Assembly: GCF_000422465.1 (NCBI RefSeq)
Contig: NZ_AULV01000013.1
Location: 124,001-188,000, forward strand
Length of the DNA stretch: 64,000 nt
Source of the DNA: Paenibacillus harenae DSM 16969
GTDB lineage: Bacteria; Bacillota; Bacilli; Paenibacillales; Paenibacillaceae
Direction: 5' to 3'
Shown here: one piece after another, positions 47,796 to 55,257 of the stretch
How the letters are laid out: every line of letters begins with the position of its first letter
How positions within the stretch are numbered: the first letter of the stretch is position 1
The notes under the pieces: generated by a model
Told to the model about the DNA's origin: nothing
Seen by the model: only the letters and a program-made list of their open reading frames with translations
The model's database searches: none
Made by a program: the position numbers and the translations under genes

Positions 47796-48055
47796 ATTAA
47801 GTCACTTCATGACAGATACGTTCAGAATTCGAAACAAACCGGCTCCGGTTAGCCCAATTTGCTTAAGGAATGAAAATAGGCAGGAATGGTTCGCGCGCCC
47901 TCGGAAATACTACCAATGCAATACTCATGATACATGCTTCAAACCGTCTCGAAGCATCGCCGACCAACTTTAAGCGTATGGATCCCGGCAAGATTAGTTG
48001 ACTACGCGCATATACAGCGAAGCTTGTCTTCACAACCGCTATTGGAGGTGACTTT

Positions 48056-48202
48056 ATGGAAAATCGGAAGCACAAGGGCAATTACACCGGCACGACGAAC
48101 ATGCAGGCCAAAAATCAAGACATGGCATTCGTCAACGACAATTTGGAGGATACGAAATCCGTTTCGAATTTCTCCGCCAGGAAGAAACGGACGGATAAAT
48201 AG
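48056..48202 (+). CDS. Small hydrophilic protein of unknown function (48 aa)
   Basis: Reads MENRKHKGNYTGTTNMQAKN, then QDMAFVNDNLEDTKSVSNFS, then ARKKRTDK. A near-perfect Shine-Dalgarno GGAGGTGA lies 4 nt before the ATG region, and a strong hairpin follows the stop, so it is very likely expressed. It is Asn/Lys-rich with no hydrophobic segment, a composition seen in small spore-associated proteins, but no family motif was recognised. It runs opposite to its neighbours ychF and the SLH gene. The 260 nt upstream, to the MITE, hold no other gene. Confidence 0.6.
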   Translation: MENRKHKGNYTGTTNMQAKNQDMAFVNDNLEDTKSVSNFSARKKRTDK

Positions 48203-48210
48203 GAAACGCT

Positions 48211-48261
48211 TAAAAGAGAAAGGCCCGAAGGTCCCAGCTTCCAGCTGGAGGCCTTCAGGCC
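48211..48261. terminator. Bidirectional terminator between the 48-aa gene and the SLH gene
   Basis: GGCCCGAAGGTCCCAGCT / AGCTGGAGGCCTTCAGGCC, a long imperfect stem with a short loop. The minus-strand side is followed by TTTCTCTTTT (good terminator for the SLH gene), the plus-strand side by GTTTAATCTTT (weaker). Confidence 0.8.
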
Positions 48262-48270
48262 GTTTAATCT

Positions 48271-50646
48271 TTACATCCGAAGCGGGGCTTCCTGCAGCTC
48301 GGCCCGCGATTGCAAATAACGGAAGAACGCGACCGACGCCTCCGCGCGCGTCACCTGCTTCTTCGGCAGGAACTTGCCGTCGGCCAGATTCATAATTTTC
48401 AAGCCGACCACAATCGCCGCCTGTCCTTTATTCTCGATTTGCGCCGTATCCTTGAACGACGTTTGAAAAATATAATCGTAATTCGCGAGCGAATTGAAAC
48501 CTAACGCCCGAACGATCAGCTCCGCCATCTCGTCCCGGGACACTTTGCCGTCCGGATTGAATGAGCCGTCCCCAAGATCGATCAGGTTCTGTTCCAGCGC
48601 GCTTTCTACATAAACAAAGTAGCTCGAATCCGTTGCCACGTCATTGAAGGACGCTTTCGCTTGCGACATATCCGCCGCGCCGTACAAAATCGGCGAACGC
48701 CCGCTGTTTCTTGCCAGTACGAGCATTTTGATCAATTCGCCGCGCGTCACCGCTTCATTCGGCCGCACCTTTCCGTCTTTTACGTCAAGCGCTTTATAAG
48801 CGACCATCAGCTCCAGCTGGCGCTGAGCCCAATGCCCCTCGATATCCGTTGCCTGCGGCTTCTCCAGCTGCGTCGCCTCGCCTGTCTCCCGATTGCGCCA
48901 CTCGCCTGTTTCGGCATCGAGAAATACGGATTCGTCGATCAGCTTCGGAACCAGACGGTATACCAGCTCCGCCTGTGCCGTCGTCGTCACTTCATTCGAT
49001 TTGATCTCGCCGGAAGCCATCATCAAGTTGTACTTCTCGATCGGAATCGGCTGGCCGTTCCAGGAGAACTGCTGCACCAGCCGGTAGGTCAGCTGCGTCC
49101 TGTAATAATCCAGCCAGCTATCCACCGCTTTTTCCTTCGAAATCAAAGCCGGCGCTTCCGACGGATAAGCGAAGCTTGAAAGATAAGCATCGAAATTGAC
49201 GACCTCGCCCGTACGCGAATCGATCGCGACGCTTACGTTGTCATATTCCGCCGTCGCTCCGTGAATTTTGTGCAGGAAACTAATATAGTATTGACGGTAC
49301 TCGCCAGCTTGCTTGCCCTCATATTGCTTCGGATCAGGGTTAACCGCATACAGCTCATGCGTCAGCCACGGAAGATGCTTCTTCACGGCGTCAACCGCCA
49401 GCGTCACGGCTTTCTCGAGCGGTATATTTTGCCCCGCTGCCGCTTGCTCATCGTAGTTATAAATGTAGAAGCTGCGGACGGCCCCCGTACGTCCGTCCAC
49501 GGTCGCGTGAGCGGAACCCGCTTCCTTGCCGTCCTTCTTTATGCTCCAGTTCAAACTCCAGTAAGCTTCGGTTACTCCGGTGCCTTCATTATTCTGCTCG
49601 CTGTAATTGGAGCCGTTCAGCTCCGCATCCGCCGGCAGTTTAAATGCGGCCTTCACGGCTTCAGCGGCCTGCTTCTCCGTAATCGTGCCTGCCTTAGGCG
49701 CTTCGCCTAGCGGCTTCTCGCTTATCGGTGATTCTGCGACCGTTCCCGCCCTGAAAAACTGTCCTTCCGTCTGCCCTTTTACCTCGCCCGTCACGGCATC
49801 CACTGCGATCGGCTGCAGGTCATAGCTCAGCATCGGCTTGCGAACGCCTTTCGTGTTATACGGCACGATATAGGATAGCTGTGGAGCCGCCGCTTCGCGC
49901 AGCTTTGCATTTGCTTCTTCGAGCGTCAGATTCGAATCGGCTTTAGGAAATGTGACCGTATCGTCCCACTGCAGGGAATAGCTTGTAATATGACCCTCGC
50001 TGTCTACTTGAAGCTCGATATAATTATCGACATAAGGGATATTATTGACGATCCGGTCATAGCGGATGACATGGGTTACCGCCCCCGAAAGAGGAGGAAG
50101 CAGCTGCACGCCGTAATCCGGATTGTATTGAATTTGATCCTTGTAGCCGGCGGCTGTCGTTCCAATGAATTGGAGTGCGATCTGCTGGGCAGCATCGCGC
50201 TCGACCTTCAGCGGATACGTCGGTTTGGCGGACGGGTTATCCGTGTAAGAGTTAAAATCGAGCAGCTGTCCGCTGTCAGCGTGAATGCGTACGTAAATGC
50301 TGCCGACATGCTTGCCGTTCACTTTCTTCACGAAATCAAAACCCCAGGCATTACGTTTCCCGCCGCTGATCACATCCGTTGAAAAATTGGCTCCCTGAAG
50401 CGAATACTCCTTGGGAATGCTTACATACTGTCTTGCAAGCGCCTCCGCTTTCTCCTTCGTCACAGCTACATCAACCGGAACCTCCGCTTTATCCGTCACA
50501 GCGATCCCATCCTCCGACCCGGATGCCGCAGCACCCGCACGCTCAGAAATGACCGCGCTTTCAGCAAATGCCGCAGCCGGCATCGCACTCAGCAGCATCG
50601 CCATTGACAGCACCGCTGCCAGCTTCGTTCGTTTATTCTTCTTCAC
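48271..50646 (-). CDS. Secreted YcdB/YcdC-repeat protein with C-terminal SLH domains
   Basis: Exported cell-surface protein (791 aa). A signal peptide ends near residue 28 (MLLSAMPAAAFA). A large region of repeated PepSY/YcdB-YcdC-like units follows, with recurring patterns such as SYYIPVEKA-type TYPLKVERDAAQQIALQFIG, DSEGHITSYSLQWDDTV and DSRTGEVVNFDAYLSS. Three SLH domains end the protein (about 600-780), each with the GHW or FxD...Y/A...G.I...DG.F.P...VTR.E pattern that binds pyruvylated wall polymer. GTG start at 50646 behind GGAGGG. Function unknown; PepSY-type repeats often inhibit or regulate proteases. It precedes a glycan-transfer module, so it could be a glycosylation substrate (speculative). 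Confidence 0.88.
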   Translation of the reverse strand: MKKNKRTKLAAVLSMAMLLSAMPAAAFAESAVISERAGAAASGSEDGIAVTDKAEVPVDVAVTKEKAEALARQYVSIPKEYSLQGANFSTDVISGGKRNAWGFDFVKKVNGKHVGSIYVRIHADSGQLLDFNSYTDNPSAKPTYPLKVERDAAQQIALQFIGTTAAGYKDQIQYNPDYGVQLLPPLSGAVTHVIRYDRIVNNIPYVDNYIELQVDSEGHITSYSLQWDDTVTFPKADSNLTLEEANAKLREAAAPQLSYIVPYNTKGVRKPMLSYDLQPIAVDAVTGEVKGQTEGQFFRAGTVAESPISEKPLGEAPKAGTITEKQAAEAVKAAFKLPADAELNGSNYSEQNNEGTGVTEAYWSLNWSIKKDGKEAGSAHATVDGRTGAVRSFYIYNYDEQAAAGQNIPLEKAVTLAVDAVKKHLPWLTHELYAVNPDPKQYEGKQAGEYRQYYISFLHKIHGATAEYDNVSVAIDSRTGEVVNFDAYLSSFAYPSEAPALISKEKAVDSWLDYYRTQLTYRLVQQFSWNGQPIPIEKYNLMMASGEIKSNEVTTTAQAELVYRLVPKLIDESVFLDAETGEWRNRETGEATQLEKPQATDIEGHWAQRQLELMVAYKALDVKDGKVRPNEAVTRGELIKMLVLARNSGRSPILYGAADMSQAKASFNDVATDSSYFVYVESALEQNLIDLGDGSFNPDGKVSRDEMAELIVRALGFNSLANYDYIFQTSFKDTAQIENKGQAAIVVGLKIMNLADGKFLPKKQVTRAEASVAFFRYLQSRAELQEAPLRM

Positions 50647-50725
50647 TGCATCGCCCTCCAGTGCTTTTCCATTACATTCATGCAATTAGACGCATCATAT
50701 TAGGAGGAAGTTGCAGTCGAACATT

Positions 50726-50764
50726 AAAAAAAGACTACCCCTTAACAAGTCAAAGGATAGTCTC
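50726..50764 (-). terminator. Terminator of the glycan module operon
   Basis: Minus strand AGACTATCCTT / AAGGGGTAGTCT stem (one wobble) followed by seven T residues; 15 nt past the GT-C gene stop. Confidence 0.9.
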
Positions 50765-50779
50765 GGTCCGTTTCATTAA

Positions 50780-52045
50780 TTAGGCCGTTCCGCTGCGCTT
50801 TACATAAGTCCGCAGCTTCTGCCAAACATAAACGCAAAGCCATACTGACAAAATAATAAATAACGGCATCACCGTAAAGTTATAACGGTATTCCGGCACG
50901 AAGACCAATCGGATCATCGACATAATGATGATGACAACCGCAAGTATGGCGGCAGGATGCCTCCAACGCCATACGAGCGCAAGCAGCGATAAAATCGTAC
51001 TGTACACCACAAAAATATGCAGATAGGCGACATTCGGATAGGCATGGTAAATCGGCGAATGACCCGACCCGAAGAACATATGCCCATATGTATATTCCAG
51101 CTTGCCAACCGTATACCATTTCACGTATTTCCACGTCTGCGTCGTAAAGCCCGCTTTCAGTCGCGCCCAAGCATAATCCTCTTGAGACATCTCCTTCGGC
51201 TTCGGTACGATCCGATCCGTGTAATCCTTATTCGGATAAGTGCCGGCGGAGAACGGGTTCGATTGCGATGCCGTCAAGACAAGCTCACCCAGTGTCACCA
51301 CGTTGCGGATCCACCACGGCAGCATCGCGGCAGATAAACAGAGGCCGGTAATAATGCCGAGCAGGGCGACCTTTTTGAAAATGCTCCATTTCGACGGACC
51401 GCCGGACACCCGCTCGCCCTTCGCTTTAAACCATTGCTGCAGCAGAAACACGCCGTACAAAGGTACGAATAAGGGCAAAAACTCAGCCCGCACCAGAACC
51501 GTAAGTCCCAGGAGGAGACCGGCAATTGCCGCATCGCGCTTCCGCTGCGTACGGAAAGCATACAGCTGCATGGACAAGTAGCCCATCAGCAGGAACAGCG
51601 CAAGCGTCTCGGTCAGTACCGCGCCCGTCGTCCAAATAAACGGATGATAAATCGCACCGGCAAGGATTGCGAAGAAAGCCACCCATTTATTTTTCGTAGC
51701 CTGCATCGCGATTATGTACATCAGAGCTAACGAGGCTAAGCTGATCAGCACCTGCACCCAGCGAATCAGAGGAAACGGTTCCACGCCGATTTGGTCGGCG
51801 ACAAGGTACATAGCTGTCATAAACAACGGATAACCCGGGGTTACCCTTGCATTCGGCACCTCTTCCTTATAGGAATAAATGCCTTTGTCGAGCAGACGGT
51901 GAACCATTTCGTCGTAATATTTCGTATCATGCGAAATATTGTGCTTGACCGAGGTTAGAAAATCCGCCCGCAGCCAGAAGGCGAGCAGAAAAATAAGGAC
52001 GATCATCACCGTCCACACTTTATTTTTTCTCATATAATCCAACAA
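50780..52045 (-). CDS. GT-C glycosyltransferase, GT39/ArnT-like
   Basis: Integral membrane glycosyltransferase (421 aa, about 10 TM helices) of the dolichyl-phosphate-mannose-mannosyltransferase/ArnT type, which uses polyprenyl-phosphate sugars at the outer membrane face. After the first TM helix comes KHNISHDTKYYDEMVHRLLDKGIYSY with conserved Asp residues of the first extracytoplasmic loop (catalytic DxD-type region). Then NARVTPGYPLFMTAMYLVAD, typical of GT39. Last gene of a four-gene module with GT2, DUF2304-like and flippase-like genes. TTG start is the best available. Acceptor unknown: protein or wall polymer. Confidence 0.85.
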   Translation of the reverse strand: MLDYMRKNKVWTVMIVLIFLLAFWLRADFLTSVKHNISHDTKYYDEMVHRLLDKGIYSYKEEVPNARVTPGYPLFMTAMYLVADQIGVEPFPLIRWVQVLISLASLALMYIIAMQATKNKWVAFFAILAGAIYHPFIWTTGAVLTETLALFLLMGYLSMQLYAFRTQRKRDAAIAGLLLGLTVLVRAEFLPLFVPLYGVFLLQQWFKAKGERVSGGPSKWSIFKKVALLGIITGLCLSAAMLPWWIRNVVTLGELVLTASQSNPFSAGTYPNKDYTDRIVPKPKEMSQEDYAWARLKAGFTTQTWKYVKWYTVGKLEYTYGHMFFGSGHSPIYHAYPNVAYLHIFVVYSTILSLLALVWRWRHPAAILAVVIIIMSMIRLVFVPEYRYNFTVMPLFIILSVWLCVYVWQKLRTYVKRSGTA

Positions 52046-52078
52046 AACCGACAGTCCCCCTCAACCCTTGCAAAAACC

Positions 52079-52423
52079 TTATTTCCAAGCTAAAACAACG
52101 ACACCGACCAAAATGATGGCCGCTCCGATCCAGCGCTGCAGCGGCACCGATTCGTGGAATATAAAAACGGCTGCCACGAGAGCGATAACATATGCCATGC
52201 TTTGCAGCGGGTAAGCCAGACTAAGCGGCAGCTTCTTCAGCACGTACAACCATAAGACCGTTGCTACGCCGTAGAGCACAAGCCCCGACCAAATATGCGG
52301 CGACCACAGCAATGAAACCCACGTGTCGCCCTTTGCCGTATCCAGCCTGTTCATTCCCTCTTTCCATAGCAGTTGACCGGAAACAAGCAGCAGTATGTTC
52401 AGAAACAATACGATATAAGCCAT
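52079..52423 (-). CDS. EmrE/EamA-like small membrane protein, probable lipid-sugar flippase
   Basis: 114 residues, four TM helices, with features of the SMR/EamA fold: VSGQLLWKEGMNRLD in TM1-loop and KKLPLSLAYPLQSMAYVIALVAAVFIFHESVP in TM3. The pattern LSLAYPLQS...A..FHES resembles ArnE/ArnF-type undecaprenyl-phosphate-sugar flippases. Placed between a DUF2304-like protein and a GT-C transferase, a flippase for the lipid-linked sugar is the best guess. Its start overlaps the upstream stop by one base. Confidence 0.75.
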   Translation of the reverse strand: MAYIVLFLNILLLVSGQLLWKEGMNRLDTAKGDTWVSLLWSPHIWSGLVLYGVATVLWLYVLKKLPLSLAYPLQSMAYVIALVAAVFIFHESVPLQRWIGAAIILVGVVVLAWK

Positions 52424-52767
52424 CAGGAATCCGACCTTTTGCGTTCATGCAGCTCGTGATGCAGGATGCCAAGCTCCTGCGTCAGCCGTATGACCTTCTC
52501 CGACAGCTTTGACACGATTACCGTCAAGTGCAAGATAAGGGCGACACAGAACAAAATACCGACCAGGAACAGCAGGGCCGGCGCATAATCGATGCCGACG
52601 GCATCGGCCAAAGCGTCAATAATTTGAACCCGTACGGATAAAATCAGCATAACAACGCCGAATAAGAGCCAAAGCATCGAGTATTGCTCCCGCAGCAGTC
52701 TGCGGTTGATTAACATAATCAGCACGAATAAAAAACCTATGCTTGTGATAATCCACAAGGCTTGCAT
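52423..52767 (-). CDS. DUF2304-like membrane protein
   Basis: 114 residues with three TM segments (about 3-18, 29-46, 60-85), the arginine-containing stretch RRLLREQYSMLWLLFGVVMLILSV typical of DUF2304 proteins, and a charged coiled C-terminus (KLSEKVIRLTQELGILHHELHERK). Such proteins regularly accompany polyprenyl-phosphate glycosyltransferases of the GT2 family; their exact role is not known. GAGGAGG Shine-Dalgarno. The 92-nt gap before it contains a direct repeat. Confidence 0.8.
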   Translation of the reverse strand: MQALWIITSIGFLFVLIMLINRRLLREQYSMLWLLFGVVMLILSVRVQIIDALADAVGIDYAPALLFLVGILFCVALILHLTVIVSKLSEKVIRLTQELGILHHELHERKRSDS

Positions 52768-52781
52768 GGTGTATCCTCCTC

Positions 52782-52856
52782 AAATGTTTGCGCAGCAAAC
52801 ATATCTTCGTAAGCATTCACTTAAATGTTTGCGCAGCAAACGCAACTCCGTAAGCA
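52782..52856. repeat. 41-nt-period direct repeat between GT2 and DUF2304 genes
   Basis: AAATGTTTGCGCAGCAAAC occurs at 52782-52800 and again at 52823-52841, each followed after about five bases by CGTAAGCA. Each copy holds a GTTTGC-GCA-GCAAAC hairpin. It fills nearly all of the intercistronic gap. Confidence 0.75.
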
Positions 52857-52859
52857 ACC

Positions 52860-53642
52860 CTACGATTGAACTTCTGCCGGCTTGGTCGCCTTTAAGCTTC
52901 GAATAAACAAAGAAAGTGTGACCTTGATCATATAATACACCGAACGCATGGCATTTATAGATGAAGTGCCGCCCGTCCGGGCTTCCATAACGACAGCTAC
53001 CTCACTGGTGCGAAGTCCGCTGCGATGAATAAGCACAATCGAATCAACCTCCGGATAGTCCGTAGCATAGTCGCTTTGAAACACCGCTATCGCACGCTTG
53101 TTAGCCGCGCGGAAGCCGCTTGTGACATCCAATACGCGCTTGCGCGTCATCGCGCTGACGATCGTGGACAAAATTTTAATGCCGACTCTGCGCGTAGCCG
53201 ACGACAGGAAACCCGTTTGTTCGATAAATCTCGAGCCGATCGCAAGATCAGCCTTGCCGCTCAATACCGGCGACAAAATCAGATGAAGCTGCTCCGCTTT
53301 ATGTTGTCCGTCTCCATCCACCTGTACAGCCACGTCATAACCGTAGCGGTAAGCATAACGATATCCGGTCTGCATTGCGCCGCCTATGCCTAGATTAGTC
53401 GGGAGTGAGATGACGGCAGCGCCGTTTGCTTCAGCAACCTCCTTGGTCCGGTCCTTCGAGCCGTCGTTGATCACAAGTATATGAGCGGACGGGCAATGTG
53501 TCTTCACATCCTGGATGACATGGCTTATGCTGTGTTCTTCATTATAAGCCGGAATTATGATTAGTATTTTTGAAGACGTAAGACCTTGCCGCAGGGACTC
53601 GCCGGTAACCGTATCGTCCGCTTTCGAAATGACTGCGTTCAC
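52860..53642 (-). CDS. GT2 glycosyltransferase, polyprenyl-phosphate-sugar synthase type
   Basis: Cytosolic-face GT-A enzyme (260 aa) of the DPM1/GtrB/ArnC group, moving a sugar from a nucleotide donor to a polyprenyl phosphate carrier. Marks: ILIIIPAYNEEHSISHVIQDV, VINDGSKDRTKEVA, LPTNLGIGGAMQTGYRYAYRYGYDVAVQVDGDGQHKAEQL (DxD = DGDGQH) and DVTSGFRAANKRA. It lacks the C-terminal TM pair of GtrB. First gene of the module; a promoter with an embedded palindrome lies 150 nt upstream. Start is GTG at 53642. Confidence 0.9.
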   Translation of the reverse strand: MNAVISKADDTVTGESLRQGLTSSKILIIIPAYNEEHSISHVIQDVKTHCPSAHILVINDGSKDRTKEVAEANGAAVISLPTNLGIGGAMQTGYRYAYRYGYDVAVQVDGDGQHKAEQLHLILSPVLSGKADLAIGSRFIEQTGFLSSATRRVGIKILSTIVSAMTRKRVLDVTSGFRAANKRAIAVFQSDYATDYPEVDSIVLIHRSGLRTSEVAVVMEARTGGTSSINAMRSVYYMIKVTLSLFIRSLKATKPAEVQS

Positions 53643-53791
53643 TCCATCATCACTCCATCAATCAATTTAGGCACACAAAACACACAATTATTTCAATTCT
53701 ACTAACTTCTCTATTAGAAAGCAACAGAAATGGTTGTGAATATGTGTAAATTTTGTCGATTTTCCTCATCAAATCATTCCATATGTTAACT

Positions 53792-53819
53792 ATTATAGTA
53801 AATGTTATTTACTAGACAA
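53792..53819 (-). promoter_or_regulatory. Promoter of the glycan module with a palindrome filling the spacer
   Basis: Minus strand: TTGTCT (53814-53819), 16-bp spacer, TATAAT (53792-53797). The spacer is itself a perfect inverted repeat, AGTAAAT-AAC-ATTTACT (53797-53813). A repressor bound there would block RNA polymerase directly; no regulator gene adjoins it. Confidence 0.65.
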
Positions 53820-53831
53820 ATGGAATTCAAG

Positions 53832-53880
53832 AAAAAAAATACCGCCCGGTAATCAGCTCCAGCTGATTCCAGACGATATT
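53832..53880 (-). terminator. Rho-independent terminator of trxA
   Basis: Minus strand AATATCGTCTGGAATCAGCT / AGCTGATTACCGGGCGGTATT, a long imperfect stem, then eight T residues; 28 nt after the trxA stop. Confidence 0.9.
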
Positions 53881-53908
53881 TAGACGTGCGATGCTCCGGA
53901 TTTGTTGC

Positions 53909-54220
53909 TTACATTTGACCGGAAATTTTCGATTTCAATGCATCTTTGCTTTGTACGCCGACCATTTTGTCAACCGGTTGGCCGTCTTTGAACAAAATGA
54001 GGGTCGGGATACTCATAACGCCGAATTGCGAAGCAAGCTCAGGCTCTTCGTCTACATTGATTTTGCCGATTACCGCTTGGCCTTCCAGTTCAGTCGATAA
54101 TTCCTCCACGATCGGAAGCTGCATTTTGCAAGGTCCGCACCATGGCGCCCAAAAGTCTACAAGGGAAACGCCGCTCTCAATGCTTTTTGTAAAGTTGTCT
54201 TTCGTAAGTGCTACTGCCAT
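53909..54220 (-). CDS. trxA: Thioredoxin
   Basis: Small cytosolic disulfide reductase (103 aa). The active site is [21 protein letters not shown], with the buried Asp before it (SLVDFW) and the cis-Pro loop [12 protein letters not shown]. The ATG at 54220 gives [17 protein letters not shown], with GGAGAGG nine bases upstream; the longer frame starts six codons earlier. Follows an Rrf2-family gene by 72 nt, possibly in one operon. Confidence 0.95.
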   Translation of the reverse strand: MAVALTKDNFTKSIESGVSLVDFWAPWCGPCKMQLPIVEELSTELEGQAVIGKINVDEEPELASQFGVMSIPTLILFKDGQPVDKMVGVQSKDALKSKISGQM

Positions 54221-54292
54221 TTCAATCATCCTCTCCAAACAGTTTGTATGATAAAGGGAAAACCCGTCTCACCGGTTGTTATAGCCTCGCCG

Positions 54293-54712
54293 TTAGCCGC
54301 AAGCATGAATTTGATTCAGCACATCCTGGATGGTTATGGCGTTGAAATGATCCTCCAGCTGTTTCTCCGCCTTGCAGAAGATGCCAAACATCACCTGATT
54401 CATATTCGAGCCTACCACGCAATCCATCTCCGGATTGCCCGAGCACCAGCTCGGAATCAGCGAGCCTTGAGCCATCACGCGATAAATATCCGCCAGCGTT
54501 ACGACGCCCGGATCAATCGTCAGCCTATAGCCGCCGCCTGAGCCTTCGCGCGTATCGACATAGCCGCTGCGGCGCAGGCCGCTCATGACTTTGCGGATTC
54601 GTGCGGAATGCGTGCCTACATTTTCGGCGATCAGATCGCTGCTTGCCATTCTCTCCGGCAAATAAGCTAAGTAAACGAGACTGTGTACGGCAATGGTAAA
54701 TTCGCTGTTCAC
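54293..54712 (-). CDS. Rrf2 family transcriptional regulator
   Basis: 139-residue winged-helix regulator. The N-terminal EFTIAVHSLVYLAYLPE and SSDLIAENVGTHSARIRKVMSGLRRSGYVDTREGSGGGYRLTIDP are the Rrf2 core, with the wing at GSGGGYRL. Cys residues occur at SWCSG, MDCVVG, IFCKAE and HACG; their spacing is not the IscR-type cluster motif, so it looks more like the YwnA/CymR-like thiol-sensing branch. A palindrome overlaps its own promoter, suggesting autoregulation and control of trxA downstream. Confidence 0.88.
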   Translation of the reverse strand: MNSEFTIAVHSLVYLAYLPERMASSDLIAENVGTHSARIRKVMSGLRRSGYVDTREGSGGGYRLTIDPGVVTLADIYRVMAQGSLIPSWCSGNPEMDCVVGSNMNQVMFGIFCKAEKQLEDHFNAITIQDVLNQIHACG

Positions 54713-54736
54713 TGTAAACGGGCCTCCCTGCTTTGT

Positions 54737-54771
54737 ACTGTAATTTTATCAGTTACAGTTACTTTTGTCAA
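54737..54771 (-). promoter_or_regulatory. sigmaA promoter with operator palindrome upstream of the Rrf2 gene
   Basis: Minus strand: TTGACA (54766-54771), 17 bp, TAAAAT (54743-54748), a near-consensus promoter. ACTGTAA-N9-TTACAGT (54737-54759) forms an inverted repeat spanning the -10 region, where an Rrf2 dimer could bind and repress. Confidence 0.75.
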
Positions 54772-54966
54772 TAGTCAGGTCGCCGGATTTCTTTCTTAGC
54801 ATGCAGCGCGCGGCTTGCTCTTATTCTCCGCTAGAATTTGGTCTGTATCAAATTGCTGGAGAATACATATGAAATGTGCTTCTACTCCCGTCTTGCCAAG
54901 CAACACGGGCGGCACATGCTTCCGAATCCGGTTTTGCTTTGCAAAACTTTAAGGAGGTGATTGAAA

Positions 54967-55176
54967 ATGGCGCTATTTTGGAATCGATGGATTGCCGTAC
55001 GCACGGAAGGAGGCTCTAGATCAGAGCTGATTGACCGACTTCAAGCGCACTTTAAGGCAAACGGGCTCAAAACCAAAATTACCATTGAAGGAAGTTCCTT
55101 GAAACGGATTCATGTGCTTAAGAAGGACGCCGATCGGGCTAAAGTGCTTTTGGATGCTTTTGACGAAGAGCACTAA
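54967..55176 (+). CDS. Small conserved-looking protein, DUF2007-like
   Basis: 69-residue cytosolic protein. It starts MALFWNRWIAVRTEGGSRSE, and the C-terminus KRIHVLKKDADRAKVLLDAF has the hV..ed...A..lL pattern of DUF2007 putative signal-transducing proteins. The ATG at 54967 lies nine bases after a perfect GGAGG; a TTG two codons earlier is the alternative. Its own terminator follows. Function unknown; the family match is tentative. Confidence 0.7.
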   Translation: MALFWNRWIAVRTEGGSRSELIDRLQAHFKANGLKTKITIEGSSLKRIHVLKKDADRAKVLLDAFDEEH

Positions 55177-55210
55177 ACCAGTCCGGCAACGCTTCACAAT
55201 TGCTTCGCCA

Positions 55211-55247
55211 AGCAGCGGCTCCGTTTATGCGGCAGCCGCTGCTTTTA
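55211..55247 (+). terminator. Rho-independent terminator
   Basis: AGCAGCGGCT / AGCCGCTGCT perfect 10-bp stem with a 13-nt loop, then TTTATCC. It ends the 69-residue gene on the plus strand. Confidence 0.8.
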
Positions 55248-55257
55248 TCCGATTTCA

